Counted from the first letter of the stretch, positions 50,518-59,586 are shown. The stretch: 64,000 nucleotides of DNA from WHTK01 sp963711035 (GCA_963711035.1 CAVQCN010000004.1:1-64000), one strand, 5' to 3'. Numbers and translations: made by a program. Notes: generated from the sequence alone by a model not told the origin.

Positions 50518-50835
50518 TTACTTTAGGAGCAGGTGGCCCAGGAGCCAGTTGAAGAAGATGTCCACGCCGCCCAGCATCGCACCGACGACCAGTGAGACAA
50601 CGATGACAACCATCGTCAGGTACATCGTCTCTTCGCGCGTCGGCCAGGTGACCTTCTTCAGCTCGGCCCAGATCTCTTCAAGAAAGCGAGGTCGCGGGAT
50701 GCTGAAGCGCTTGCGCGTAGGCGTTGGCGGCCGAGCGCCACGCGACGTGCGTGTCTGCTGACGCAGACCAGTCAGGCGCGGACTGCCGTCCTTGCCACCG
50801 GCAGACTGCTGCTGCCGCCGTACGGCGCGACTCAT
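50518..50835 (-). CDS. secE: Preprotein translocase subunit SecE
   Basis: 105 residues with a basic Gln/Arg-rich N-terminus, then the conserved amphipathic helix FLEEIWAELKKVTWPTREETMYLTMVVIVVSLVVGAMLGGVDIFFNWLL, which holds the membrane anchor. It stabilises SecY. It lies between rpmG and nusG. Confidence 0.92.
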   Translation of the reverse strand: MSRAVRRQQQSAGGKDGSPRLTGLRQQTRTSRGARPPTPTRKRFSIPRPRFLEEIWAELKKVTWPTREETMYLTMVVIVVSLVVGAMLGGVDIFFNWLLGHLLLK

Positions 50836-50869
50836 AGGTGCGGCTGGCGACGGGCCTCAGCCCGACGCG

Positions 50870-51034
50870 TTACCGCACCTCCCTGTGCACCTTGTGGCTG
50901 CGGCAACGAGGGCAGTATTTGTTTAGCTGCAGCCTATCGGGATCGTTGCGACGATTCTTGGTCGTCGTGTACGTACGCTCCCGGCAGTCGCTGCAGGCGA
51001 GATGGATGATCTGTCGGTCCTCTTTCCTGGCCAT
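50870..51034 (-). CDS. rpmG: 50S ribosomal protein L33
   Basis: A 54-residue frame: MARKEDRQIIHLACSDCRERTYTTTKNRRN then KYCPRCRSHKVHREVR. The two CxxC pairs form a zinc ribbon, so this is the zinc-binding L33 type. It fits between tuf and secE as in most genomes. Confidence 0.95.
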   Translation of the reverse strand: MARKEDRQIIHLACSDCRERTYTTTKNRRNDPDRLQLNKYCPRCRSHKVHREVR

Positions 51035-51037
51035 GAA

Positions 51038-52237
51038 CTACTTCAGGACTTTGGTCACCGCGCCAGCGCCGACCGTCCGTCCTCCTTCGCGAATGGCAAA
51101 ACGGAGACCTTCCTCCAGCGCGATCGGCTGGATCAGGTGCACCGTCATCTTGGTGTTGTCGCCGGGCATGATCATCTCTACGCCCTGCTCGAGCTCGATA
51201 GTGCCGGTCACGTCCGTGGTGCGCAGGTAGAACTGCGGCCGGTAGCCGGAGAAGAACGGCGTGTGGCGGCCGCCTTCGTCCTTAGAGAGGACGTAGACCT
51301 CGGCCTCGAAGTCGGTGTGGGGACTGATCGAGTTGGGCTTGCAAAGCACCATGCCGCGTTCTACGTCATCACGTTCAACACCACGCAGCAGGCAGCCGAC
51401 GTTGTCGCCCGGCTCACCCTGGTCCAGCAGCTTGCGGAACATCTCGACACCGGTGACGACCGTCTTGCGGGTGTCGCGGATGCCGACAATCTCGATCTCG
51501 TCGCCCGTCTTGACGATGCCGCGCTCGATACGGCCGGTGACGACGGTGCCGCGGCCCTTGATGCCGAAGACGTCTTCGACCGGCATCAGGAACGGCAGGT
51601 CGGCGGGGCGCGCCGGCAGCGGGATGTAGTTGTCTACCGAGCTCATCAGCTCCCAGATGCACTTGTACTCAGGAGCATCCGGGTCGTCGCTGGTGCTCTC
51701 CAGAGCCTGCAACGCGCTGCCGCGGATAATTGGAATGTCATCGCCGGGGAAGCCGTAGCGGGTGAGCAGCTCGCGCAGCTCCAACTCAACCAGGTCGAGC
51801 AGCTCCGGGTCGTCCATCATGTCGACCTTGTTGAGGAACACGACCATGGCCGGTACTTCGACCTGGTGGGCGAGCAGGATGTGCTCGCGGGTCTGGGGCA
51901 TCGGGCCGTCCGGAGCGGCCACGACCAGGATGGCGCCGTCCATCTGGGCGGCACCGGTGATCATGTTCTTGATGTAGTCGGCGTGGCCGGGACAGTCGAC
52001 GTGAGCGTAGTGACGCGCCTCTGTCTCGTACTCGACGTGCTGGATGGCGATGGTGATACCGCGCGCTCGCTCCTCCGGAGCGTTGTCGATGGAGGCGAAC
52101 TCGCGATAAGCGGCCAGCTTCTTGAGGGCAAGAACCTTTGTGATCGCAGCTGTCAGCGTTGTCTTGCCGTGGTCGACGTGACCGATGGTGCCAACGTTGA
52201 GGTGAGGCTTGTTCCTCTCGAACTTTTCCTTAGCCAT
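51038..52237 (-). CDS. tuf: Elongation factor Tu
   Basis: 399 residues with GHVDHGKTTLTAAI, DCPGHADYIKNMITGAAQMDGAILVV and NKVDMMDDPELLDLVE. EF-Tu carries aminoacyl-tRNA to the ribosome. Its frame is unbroken, showing that the frameshifts near the left end are not a general error of the sequence. It lies downstream of three tRNA genes and heads the secE-nusG-rplKAJL cluster. Confidence 0.97.
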   Translation of the reverse strand: MAKEKFERNKPHLNVGTIGHVDHGKTTLTAAITKVLALKKLAAYREFASIDNAPEERARGITIAIQHVEYETEARHYAHVDCPGHADYIKNMITGAAQMDGAILVVAAPDGPMPQTREHILLAHQVEVPAMVVFLNKVDMMDDPELLDLVELELRELLTRYGFPGDDIPIIRGSALQALESTSDDPDAPEYKCIWELMSSVDNYIPLPARPADLPFLMPVEDVFGIKGRGTVVTGRIERGIVKTGDEIEIVGIRDTRKTVVTGVEMFRKLLDQGEPGDNVGCLLRGVERDDVERGMVLCKPNSISPHTDFEAEVYVLSKDEGGRHTPFFSGYRPQFYLRTTDVTGTIELEQGVEMIMPGDNTKMTVHLIQPIALEEGLRFAIREGGRTVGAGAVTKVLK

Positions 52238-52336
52238 CGAGTTTTCTTGTCCCTCCCTATCTTCACCGGCCTATCCGGCAAGAGATGTCGTTAATGTCCC
52301 GGCGATTTCTCCGGCGCCCGCGCCGGTGGGGTTCGC

Positions 52337-52412
52337 TGGAGCCCACAATCGGATTCGAACCGATGACCTCACCCTTACCAAGGGTGTGCTCTGCCAGCTG
52401 AGCTATGTGGGC
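52337..52412 (-). tRNA. tRNA-Thr (anticodon GGT)
   Basis: Cloverleaf: GCCCACA acceptor, TAGCTCAGCTGGCAGAGC D arm, anticodon stem ACCCT/AGGGT with loop containing GGT, T arm GGTTCGAATCC, encoded CCA. It precedes tuf. Confidence 0.95.
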
Positions 52413-52490
52413 TGGACTGCTCCTTTCGCCGCGTCAGCAGCGCTTCCGATTATCTTTCACGCCCGCACTAAATGAAAGGCGTTCTTCCTC

Positions 52491-52578
52491 TGGTGCCAGG
52501 GGCAGGATTCGAACCTGCGTAGCCCGTCAGGGCAACGATTTTACAGACCGTCGGTTTTAGCCACTCACCCACCCTGGC
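52491..52578 (-). tRNA. tRNA-Tyr (anticodon GTA), long variable arm
   Basis: 88 bases including CCA: acceptor GCCAGGG/CCCTGGC, anticodon stem ACGGT/ATCGT with loop CTGTAAA (GTA), a class II variable arm and T arm GGTTCGAATCC. Confidence 0.93.
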
Positions 52579-52688
52579 TGGCGCAACCGGTCCCTGCCCG
52601 CCTCGCTGCCGCCCCCACGGCGGCTGCGACGCTGGACGCCCCGGCCGTCCCCGTGCCCGGAATCGCTGCGCTGGTGACCTCGTAGCGT

Positions 52689-52763
52689 TGGAGCCCGAGG
52701 GGGGATTCGAACCCTCAACCTACCGATTACAAATCGGTTGCGCTGCCGTTGCGCCACTCGGGC
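52689..52763 (-). tRNA. tRNA-Thr (anticodon TGT)
   Basis: Acceptor GCCCGAG/CTCGGGC, anticodon stem CCGAT/ATCGG with loop TTTGTAA (TGT), T arm GGGTTCGAATCCC, encoded CCA. First gene of the leftward tRNA-tuf transcript. Confidence 0.95.
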
Positions 52764-52828
52764 GTTCCAGCTATCAGCTTTTCAGGGCGTAACAAAAATA
52801 GGCCCCCGGGAAACCGGGGCTCAGAAGC

Positions 52829-52858
52829 AGTATACGAAGCGCTCTTTCACACCGTCAA
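52829..52858 (-). promoter_or_regulatory. Promoter of the tRNA-tuf cluster
   Basis: On the reverse strand TTGACG and TATACT with an 18-base spacer, about 66 bases before the first tRNA. It is divergent from the rpsU promoter. Confidence 0.75.
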
Positions 52859-52898
52859 CAATTGCGCCAACGCCCCCTCCGCGATCTCAAAATCGAGT

Positions 52899-52928
52899 TT
52901 GACAGTGCTCCAAATCGCTGGCTACACT
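52899..52928 (+). promoter_or_regulatory. Promoter of rpsU
   Basis: TTGACA (52899-52904) and TACACT (52923-52928) with an 18-base spacer, about 30 bases before the rpsU start. Near-consensus sigma-70. Confidence 0.8.
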
Positions 52929-52958
52929 TTCATTCCACGCTAGCTTCAGGAGGTATGG

Positions 52959-53144
52959 TTGGCCGAAGTCATCATTGGTGAGAACGAATCCTTCGAATCC
53001 GCCCTCAAGCGCTTCACCAAGCGCGTACAGCAGGACGGTATCCTTGCCGAGGCACGCCGGCGGGAGCATTACGAGAAGCCGAGCATCCGTCGCAAGAAGA
53101 AGGCGGCAGCCAAGCGGCGCAAGAGCCGCAAAGCCAGCGCCTAG
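52959..53144 (+). CDS. rpsU: 30S ribosomal protein S21
   Basis: 61 residues: AEVIIGENESFESALKRFTKRVQQDGILAEARRREHYEKPS...RKKKAAAKRRK, a full S21. The start is TTG: AGGAGG at 52948-52953 is 5 bases before it. An out-of-frame ATG at 52955 lies between SD and TTG and meets a stop soon after, so it cannot make the protein. yqeY follows 44 bases later. Confidence 0.93.
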   Translation: MAEVIIGENESFESALKRFTKRVQQDGILAEARRREHYEKPSIRRKKKAAAKRRKSRKASA

Positions 53145-53188
53145 TCCCGCCGCTTCGCCCGCGATAGCCGTTTCTCCACACGCATCCC

Positions 53189-53641
53189 ATGACCCTCAAA
53201 GAGCAGCTCAACGCTGATCTACGCGACGCTATGCGCTCCGGCGAGACCACCCGCCGCGACACGCTGCGCATGCTGCTTTCCGCCGTCCACAACGCCGAGA
53301 TCCAGAATCGCAAGGACCTGGACGACGCGGGCATCACTGCCGTCATCACCCGCGAGGTCAAGCAGCGGCGCGAAAGCATCGCCGAGTTCCGCAAGGCCAA
53401 TCGTACCGACCTCGTCGAATCGGAGGAGGCGGAGCTCGCCGTCCTCTCTGCCTACCTGCCGCCGCAGATGTCTCGCGAAGAGATTGTCGAAGCGGCGCAG
53501 CGCGTCATCCAGCAGGTAGGCGCTTCCGGCCCGGCGGACAAGGGCAAGGTCATGCCCGTCATCATGGCGGAGCTGCGCGGCAAAGCAGACGGCTCCGAGA
53601 TCAACGCCGTCGTCACGGAACAGCTCGCCTCCCTCAGTTAG
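53189..53641 (+). CDS. yqeY: GatB/YqeY domain protein
   Basis: 150 residues: MTLKEQLNADLRDAMRSGETTRRDTLRMLLSAVHNAEI starts the YqeY helical domain, and the C-terminal GKVMPVIMAELRGKADGSEINAVV matches. The family shares a tail domain with GatB; its own role is uncertain. It lies with rpsU, as in many genomes. Confidence 0.9.
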   Translation: MTLKEQLNADLRDAMRSGETTRRDTLRMLLSAVHNAEIQNRKDLDDAGITAVITREVKQRRESIAEFRKANRTDLVESEEAELAVLSAYLPPQMSREEIVEAAQRVIQQVGASGPADKGKVMPVIMAELRGKADGSEINAVVTEQLASLS

Positions 53642-53691
53642 AACCGGCCCCAGAATCCTCCATAGCCCCTGCATTCGCTTTCCGGTCCGCC

Positions 53692-55854
53692 ATGGTCCGT
53701 TCTTGTATCATGGTCGAACCTGACATGGTGTCTGCGAACAAACAGTCCTTCTCCTTTGCCGCGGCAACGCTGCTCTTCTCCGTCCTGCTCTTCGTCGCCC
53801 TGCTACCCATCATTCCGCGCGGCGCCGGCGTCCAGACCGGCGCCATCGCCACGCGCACGATCCGCGCCCCACGCAACATCTCCTTCGTCAGCCAATCCCT
53901 GACTCAACAGCGCCAGAACGAAGCGGCGGCGGCGGTGCTCGACTCACTCACCCTCGACCCGACCATCGCGACCACGCAGGAGGCGGACCTCAATACCATC
54001 CTCAGCCAGATACAGTCCGCCCTCGCGACCAGCGACCCGAAGGCGCGCACCCAGGCGCTCGGTCAGATCCAGGGACTGAACCTCTCCCAGGCAAGCGCCA
54101 CCTATCTCTCTAACCTCCAGGCATCCGATTTCGGTCCGATCTCCGACCAGGCGAAAGCAGCGCTCGGCAAGATCTACGACCAATCCCTGCCTTCCGACTC
54201 GGTGCAGGACATCCGCCAGCAGGCCGACACCTACATCGACGCCAGCTTCAGCCGCCAGGACACGACGCTGATCGCGGACATCCTTCGCCCGCTGATCATC
54301 TCCAATCAGGTTCTCGATACGGACCGAACCAACCAGGCCCGTGAGGCCGCCCGCGAGAACGTGGCGCCGGTGCAGGTCTCCTTCGCCAAGGACCAGATCA
54401 TCGTGGAGAAGGACTCGCCGATTACGGCCGAGGCGCGCGAGGCGCTGATCCAGGCCGGGCTGGTCGGCGACACATGGTCGCCGGAGCTGATCGGCGCCAG
54501 CTTGATGCTGGCCATCGTGGCCGCGATTACCATCGTCGCCGGCATCCGCGCCTTCCGGCCGCGCTCCGATGCGCACCAGCTGCTGCTGATTGGCCTCGTC
54601 ATCGCGATACCGGTCTTCATCCTCAAGGTCTACTTGCCGCTCATCCTGCCGGACGACCAGCGTCACTTCCTGGCTTACATCCTGCCCGTCTCCGTATCGT
54701 CCATGGTGCTGGCCGGCTTCATTGGCGCGGAGGTTGCGTTGCTCGGGGCGGCGATGATCGCGTTCCTCACGGCCTTCGTTGCCGTGCTGCTGCTCGACGT
54801 CACCGTCGTCGGCATCGCCGGGTCGCTGGAGATCGCACGGCTGGCCCTCGTCTCCGGCATCGCTAGCGCCGCCGGCGTCTTCGCCGTCCGTAACGCCGAA
54901 CGCCTGGCGCACTTCCTGTTGGGCGGCTTGCTGGTTGGCATCACGATCTTCGTGATCCTGTGCGCAACCTGGCTGCTGGAGCCCGGCCACGAGCTGCGCG
55001 ACATCGCCTGGATCCTGCTGGCCGCGGGCGCCAACGGCGGCCTCAGCGCTTTCATCAGCGCCGGCGCCTTCGTCACCTTGGGCACCGTATTCGGCGTGAC
55101 GACGCGCGTGCAGCTGCTGGAGATGTCTCAGCTCAGCCAACCGCTGCTCTTGCGTCTGCAGGACGAAGCGCCATCGACCTTCCAACACAGCGTGATCATG
55201 GCCAACATGGCGGAGAAGGGCGCTCACGTGATCGGCGCCGATGCCCTCATCACGCGTGTAGGCTGCTACTACCACGACATCGGCAAGCTGGCCCGGCCCG
55301 GCTTCTTCATCGAGAACCAGATGGGCGGCACCAACCCGCACGACGCGCTGCAGCCGAACGACAGCGCTCGCATCATCGCCGACCACGTCACGGATGGCAT
55401 TAATCTCGGTCGCCAGCACAAGCTGCCGCCACGCATCCTCTCCTTCATCCCGGAGCACCACGGCACACGCATGGTGAGCTACTTCTACCGCAAGGCGTAC
55501 GAGGAAGACCCGACCGTCAACCCGGACGACTTCCGCTACCCCGGCCCGAAGCCCCAGAGCCGGGAGACTGCCATCGCCATGCTGGCGGACTCCTCCGAGG
55601 CGGCAGTGCGTTCCAACCCGGACCACTCGCCCGAGGCCATCGATGAGCTGGTCGACACCGTCTTCGCCGAACGCCTCTCGGAGGGTCAGCTCGACGAGTC
55701 GGACCTCACGCTGCGCGATATCCGCTCCCTGGCGCAGTCGTTCAAGGACACGTTGAAAGCCATGTACCACCCACGAATCGAGTACCCGGCGCCATCGGAG
55801 GCCGAGCTGCTGCTGCGCAAGCTCCCCTTCCGGCGCTACTCGGAGAACAACTGA
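53692..55854 (+). CDS. 7TM-HD cyclic-di-AMP phosphodiesterase-like protein (PgpH type)
   Basis: A 720-residue protein: N-terminal helix, an extracytoplasmic 7TMR-HDED region to about 260, a seven-helix membrane part (about 270-490), then a cytoplasmic HD domain: FQHSVIMANMAEKGAHVIGADALITRVGCYYHDIGKLARPGFFIENQ (His and HD metal ligands) and FIPEHHGTRMVSYFYRKA. Relatives hydrolyse c-di-AMP. A shorter start at Met 11 codons in is possible. Its stop overlaps the purQ start (TGATG). Confidence 0.9.
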   Translation: MVRSCIMVEPDMVSANKQSFSFAAATLLFSVLLFVALLPIIPRGAGVQTGAIATRTIRAPRNISFVSQSLTQQRQNEAAAAVLDSLTLDPTIATTQEADLNTILSQIQSALATSDPKARTQALGQIQGLNLSQASATYLSNLQASDFGPISDQAKAALGKIYDQSLPSDSVQDIRQQADTYIDASFSRQDTTLIADILRPLIISNQVLDTDRTNQAREAARENVAPVQVSFAKDQIIVEKDSPITAEAREALIQAGLVGDTWSPELIGASLMLAIVAAITIVAGIRAFRPRSDAHQLLLIGLVIAIPVFILKVYLPLILPDDQRHFLAYILPVSVSSMVLAGFIGAEVALLGAAMIAFLTAFVAVLLLDVTVVGIAGSLEIARLALVSGIASAAGVFAVRNAERLAHFLLGGLLVGITIFVILCATWLLEPGHELRDIAWILLAAGANGGLSAFISAGAFVTLGTVFGVTTRVQLLEMSQLSQPLLLRLQDEAPSTFQHSVIMANMAEKGAHVIGADALITRVGCYYHDIGKLARPGFFIENQMGGTNPHDALQPNDSARIIADHVTDGINLGRQHKLPPRILSFIPEHHGTRMVSYFYRKAYEEDPTVNPDDFRYPGPKPQSRETAIAMLADSSEAAVRSNPDHSPEAIDELVDTVFAERLSEGQLDESDLTLRDIRSLAQSFKDTLKAMYHPRIEYPAPSEAELLLRKLPFRRYSENN

Positions 55855-56570
55855 TGCGCTTCGCCTGTCTCGTCTTCCCCGGCACCTGGTCCGATCAGGA
55901 CTGGCAACATGTCCTGCGCGACGTCCTCGGCCAGGAGGCCGATTGCGTCTGGCACCGCGAGAGCGACCTCTCCGACTACGACGCCATTGTCGTGCCCGGC
56001 GGCTTCTCCTACGGCGACTACCTGCGCTGCGGCGCCATCGCCCGGTTCTCGCCGGTGATGGAGGCAGTGCGCCGCGAGGCCGATAAAGGCAAGCTCGTCA
56101 TCGGCAGCTGCAACGGCTTCCAAATCCTCTGCGAGGCCGGCCTGCTGCCCGGCGTCCTCATGCGGAACGACTGCATGGAGTTCCGCTGCGAGTCCGTCTA
56201 CCTGCGCACCGAGACGACCGCAACGTCCTTCACCTCGGCGGCGCAACCCGGCCAGGTGCTGCAGATCCCGATCTCGCACGGCGAGGGCAACTACTTCGCC
56301 GATCCGGAGACGATCGAGCGGCTCGAAGCGGAGGACCGCATTGTGCTGCGCTACTGCGACGCGGCCGGCAATGTGACGCCGGAGGCGAACCCCAACGGCT
56401 CGATCGGCAACATCGCTGGCATCGTCAATGAGCAGCGCAACGTCTTCGGCCTCATGCCGCACCCGGAGCGCGTCAGCGAAGCCCTGCTCGGCGGTGAGGA
56501 CGGGCTGGTAATCATCCGCTCGATGCTCGCCGCCCTCGAGACCGGCGGCCGCATGCCGGCCGGCGTCTGA
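55854..56570 (+). CDS. purQ: Phosphoribosylformylglycinamidine synthase, glutaminase subunit
   Basis: 238 residues: ACLVFPGTWSDQDW, VVPGGFSYGDYLRCGAIARFSPVM, nucleophile Cys in GSCNGFQILCEAGLLPG, and GLMPHPERV with the catalytic His. PurQ delivers ammonia to PurL in purine synthesis. PurS and PurL are not here; its place after the pgpH-like gene, sharing a base, is unusual. Confidence 0.93.
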   Translation: MRFACLVFPGTWSDQDWQHVLRDVLGQEADCVWHRESDLSDYDAIVVPGGFSYGDYLRCGAIARFSPVMEAVRREADKGKLVIGSCNGFQILCEAGLLPGVLMRNDCMEFRCESVYLRTETTATSFTSAAQPGQVLQIPISHGEGNYFADPETIERLEAEDRIVLRYCDAAGNVTPEANPNGSIGNIAGIVNEQRNVFGLMPHPERVSEALLGGEDGLVIIRSMLAALETGGRMPAGV

Positions 56571-56608
56571 CCACACATTTCGACTGAATCAGGAGTACCC
56601 CGAGCGAT

Positions 56609-57466
56609 TTGCGCGCATTCCTGGCCGCCCTGCTGATCCTGGCCGGATTCGTCCTCACCTTCCCGGCCGTGCTGGCGGGCTGGGAGCAGCGCGTGCTCAT
56701 GAATCAAGACCGCTTCGTCAGCCTGGGCACCGAGATCCTGCAAGACGAGGCCGTGCAGAGCGCCGTGTCGGACGCCGCCGCCCAGCAGGTCCTCGACGTC
56801 GCGGCGGCCAACGGCGCGGACGGCTCGATCTCGCAGGACCAGGCAGACACGGCGGCGCGCGCCGTGATCGGGACGCTTCCGGACTCGCCCCTGGGGCAAA
56901 CCGTGCTGGCCAGCACACAGCATCTGATCGCGACCGCTGTCGAAGGGCCGTCGGCGTCCGTGCAGGCAAGGCGCAACCGCATCGTCCTCGACCTGCGACC
57001 GGTGGTCGAGCGCGTGATCAACGCCATGAGCGTTGCCTATCCGGCTCTCGGCACGATTCAGTTGCCCGAGGACACGGGGCAGATCACCGTCCTGCACGAA
57101 TCGGAGGCAGGCAAGATCCTGGACGCGGCCCGCTGGTTCAACGACTCCGCCATTTACATCGTCCTGCTGCCAATCGTCGCCTTCGGCCTTGCCGTGCTCG
57201 TCGCGTCCAACCGCCCCCTGGCGCTGATCTTTGTCGGCCTCGCCGCCATTGCAAGCGCCGTCATCCGCATCGCACTGTTCAAGGGACCGGTCGACACGCT
57301 GGTCATCGACCTCACTGTCGGCCACGGGGGCGCTACGCAGGCAGCACACGCCACCTACAACGCCATCGCCGACTCGTTCGTGGCTCAGGACCTGCTCGTG
57401 ATCGCGGCCGGGTTCGCGGTGTTGGTCGTCGGGGCGGCGTTGCTCGTCGTGCGGCGGTCGTATTGA
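56609..57466 (+). CDS. Membrane protein, unknown
   Basis: 285 residues from TTG 56609: an N-terminal helix (FLAALLILAGFVLTFPAVLAG), a long extracytoplasmic region (about 30-170) rich in Ala/Val/Asp, and three more helices to the end. It resembles integral membrane proteins with an outer helical domain in Gram-positive-like groups, but I cannot name the family. It lies between purQ and moxR in the same direction. Confidence 0.6.
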   Translation: MRAFLAALLILAGFVLTFPAVLAGWEQRVLMNQDRFVSLGTEILQDEAVQSAVSDAAAQQVLDVAAANGADGSISQDQADTAARAVIGTLPDSPLGQTVLASTQHLIATAVEGPSASVQARRNRIVLDLRPVVERVINAMSVAYPALGTIQLPEDTGQITVLHESEAGKILDAARWFNDSAIYIVLLPIVAFGLAVLVASNRPLALIFVGLAAIASAVIRIALFKGPVDTLVIDLTVGHGGATQAAHATYNAIADSFVAQDLLVIAAGFAVLVVGAALLVVRRSY

Positions 57467-57535
57467 CGACGGTCACCGCCTCCGGGTTGCTCGTATATAC
57501 TGCAAACACGATCAACGCGAAGCGGGGGAACCGGT

Positions 57536-58525
57536 GTGGCGGTAGATCTGGACGCGATCAACGCGCGCGTGAGGGACGAATCCCGCTTCGTCGAGGCTGT
57601 GCGCAACGAGGTTGGCCGCGTCATCGTCGGCCAGCGCTACCTCGTCGACCGGCTGCTGATCAGCCTGCTGTGCGACGGCCACATCCTCATCGAGGGTGTC
57701 CCCGGCCTGGCCAAGACGCTCTCCGTGCACACCCTGGCGCAGACGATCGGCGCCAGCTTCGTGCGCATTCAGTTCACGCCCGACCTGCTGCCCGCTGACG
57801 TCACCGGCACCCAGATCTACAACCCCCAGGACGCCCAGTTCTACACCCGCAAGGGCCCGCTGTTCGCCAACATCATCCTTGCTGACGAGGTGAACCGTGC
57901 GCCCGCCAAGGTGCAGTCGGCGCTCCTCGAGGCGATGCAGGAGCGGCAGGTGAGCATCGGCGGCACCACGTTCCCGCTGCCGGTACCGTTCATGGTCCTC
58001 GCAACCCAGAACCCCATCGAGTCGGAGGGCACGTACCCGCTGCCCGAAGCGCAGCTGGACCGCTTCATGTTGAAGGCCGTGCTGGACTACCCCACGCGGC
58101 AGGAGGAGCGCCAGATCCTGGAGCGCTTCGAGATGGGCGCGGCACCCAAGGTACGCGCCGCGGCGACCATCGACGAGCTGCTGGCGGCGCGGGCCGCCGT
58201 ACAACAGGTGCACATCAACGACAAGCTGCGCGACTACATCGTTCACCTGATCCTGGCGACGCGCGAGCCAAGGACCTATCGCATGGACACGCTGGCGCCG
58301 CTGATCGCCTTCGGCGCCTCGCCGCGCGCCACGATCTACCTGGCGCAGGCTTCGAAGGCGTACGCCTTCCTGGATGGCCGCGGCTACGTCACACCGGACG
58401 ACGTCAAAGCGGTAGCCCGCGACGTGCTGCGGCACCGCGTGATCATCACCTACGAGGCGGAGGCGGAGGAGCTGACGACGGACGACATCATCGACCGCGT
58501 GCTGCAGGGAGTCGCGGTCCCCTAG
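57536..58525 (+). CDS. MoxR-family AAA ATPase
   Basis: 329 residues: Walker A EGVPGLAKTLSVHTLAQ, Walker B ILADEVNRAPAKVQSALLEAMQERQV, sensor ATQNPIESEGTYPLPEAQLDRFMLK. MoxR proteins act as chaperones in the assembly of metal or VWA-containing complexes, matching the DUF58 and VWA genes downstream. The start is GTG. The stop TAG is part of the TA duplication at the left end of the MITE-like element. Confidence 0.92.
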   Translation: MAVDLDAINARVRDESRFVEAVRNEVGRVIVGQRYLVDRLLISLLCDGHILIEGVPGLAKTLSVHTLAQTIGASFVRIQFTPDLLPADVTGTQIYNPQDAQFYTRKGPLFANIILADEVNRAPAKVQSALLEAMQERQVSIGGTTFPLPVPFMVLATQNPIESEGTYPLPEAQLDRFMLKAVLDYPTRQEERQILERFEMGAAPKVRAAATIDELLAARAAVQQVHINDKLRDYIVHLILATREPRTYRMDTLAPLIAFGASPRATIYLAQASKAYAFLDGRGYVTPDDVKAVARDVLRHRVIITYEAEAEELTTDDIIDRVLQGVAVP

Positions 58526-58647
58526 CAGGGCGCTGAAAAACGGAGATAACGTCCTTCGAGAGCCTCAGGATGGGCGTGATTCAAATCCCGCTCGTGACGA
58601 GGCTCTCGTACCACGACAGAGTCAAGAAGGGGTTTTCAGCACCCTGC
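58525..58647. mobile_element. 123-bp MITE-like element
   Basis: Terminal inverted repeats GCAGGG(C/T)GCTGAAAA (58525-58539 and the reverse of 58633-58647), one mismatch in 15 bp, flanked by TA on both sides (58523-58524 and 58648-58649). Internal arms CGAGAGCCTC (58557-58566) and GAGGCTCTCG (58599-58608) make a perfect second hairpin. There is no ORF. The TA duplications fit a Tc1/mariner-IS630-type MITE mobilised in trans. Confidence 0.8.
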
Positions 58648-58662
58648 TAAGGCCATCGAGAT

Positions 58663-59586
58663 ATGACAGCCTCGATCGAGACTGACCTCACCACGAACCT
58701 CGCGCCGCAGGAGATGTTGGCGCGCATCCGCCGCTTGCAGATCCGGGCCCGGCGTCTGGTCAAGCTGCTCTTCCTCGGCGAGTACCACAGCGTGTTCAAG
58801 GGACGCGGCCTCGAGTTCAGCGAGGTACGCGAGTACCAGCCCGGAGACGAGATACGCACCATCGACTGGAACGTCACCGCGCGCATGGGCGAGCCCTACG
58901 TGAAGAAGTACGTCGAGGAGCGGGAGCTCACGCTCTACCTGCTGGTCGACGTCAGCCCCTCGTCCGGCTTCAGTTCCACCACGTCGACCAAACGAGAGCT
59001 CTCGGCAGAGCTGGCGGCGCTGCTCGCTTTCGCCGCCGAGGCCAACAACGACAAGAGCGGCGTCATCGCCTTCAGCGACCGCGTCGAGTTTTACCTCGAG
59101 CCGAAGAAGGGCACGCAGCACATCCTGCGCATGGCGCGCGAGCTGCTCTTCCGCCGTCCCCAGGGCCACGGCACCAACATCGTCACCGCGATCGACTTCC
59201 TCATGCGCATCGCCAAGCGCCCCGGCGTCGTCTTCCTGATCTCCGACTTCCACGCCGATGGCTTCGAGGCCTCGCTGCGCCTCGCTGGCCAGAAGCACGA
59301 CGTCACCGCCATCAGCCTCACCGACCCGCGCGAGCTGGAGCTGCCCCGCGCCGGCCTGATCAGCCTGCAGGACCCCGAAACCGGCGCCGAGACGCTGATC
59401 GACACGGACGACGCGCGCCAGCGGCGCCGCTACGCCGAAGACCGCGCCGCTGCAGCTATCGAGCGGCGGCGCCGGCTCGCCTCGCTGGGCATCGAAGAGA
59501 TCGCCCTGCGCACCGACCTCTCCTATATCAAGCCCCTCATGGCCTTCTTCCGGTCGCGCGCCGGCGCCGGCAGGACGACCGCCTGA
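58663..59586 (+). CDS. DUF58-domain protein
   Basis: 307 residues with the DUF58 signature FSEVREYQPGDEIRTIDWNVTARMGEPYVKKY, and a VWA-like region with LVDVSPSSGFSST. It is the usual partner of MoxR. The start is only 15 bases after the MITE, and the AAGG that may serve as its ribosome site lies at its edge. It overlaps the next gene by one base. Confidence 0.9.
   Translation: MTASIETDLTTNLAPQEMLARIRRLQIRARRLVKLLFLGEYHSVFKGRGLEFSEVREYQPGDEIRTIDWNVTARMGEPYVKKYVEERELTLYLLVDVSPSSGFSSTTSTKRELSAELAALLAFAAEANNDKSGVIAFSDRVEFYLEPKKGTQHILRMARELLFRRPQGHGTNIVTAIDFLMRIAKRPGVVFLISDFHADGFEASLRLAGQKHDVTAISLTDPRELELPRAGLISLQDPETGAETLIDTDDARQRRRYAEDRAAAAIERRRRLASLGIEEIALRTDLSYIKPLMAFFRSRAGAGRTTA

Noticed and set aside
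53944..55770. A 608-codon open frame on the minus strand opposite the pgpH-like gene
   Set aside because: It mirrors the real gene, has Asp/Glu/Gln/His/Arg-rich composition typical of high-GC antisense frames, and contains no family motif.
58525..58647. Ordinary terminator after moxR
   Set aside because: The ends match as terminal inverted repeats with TA on both sides and there is an extra inner hairpin, which fits a MITE better than a terminator.
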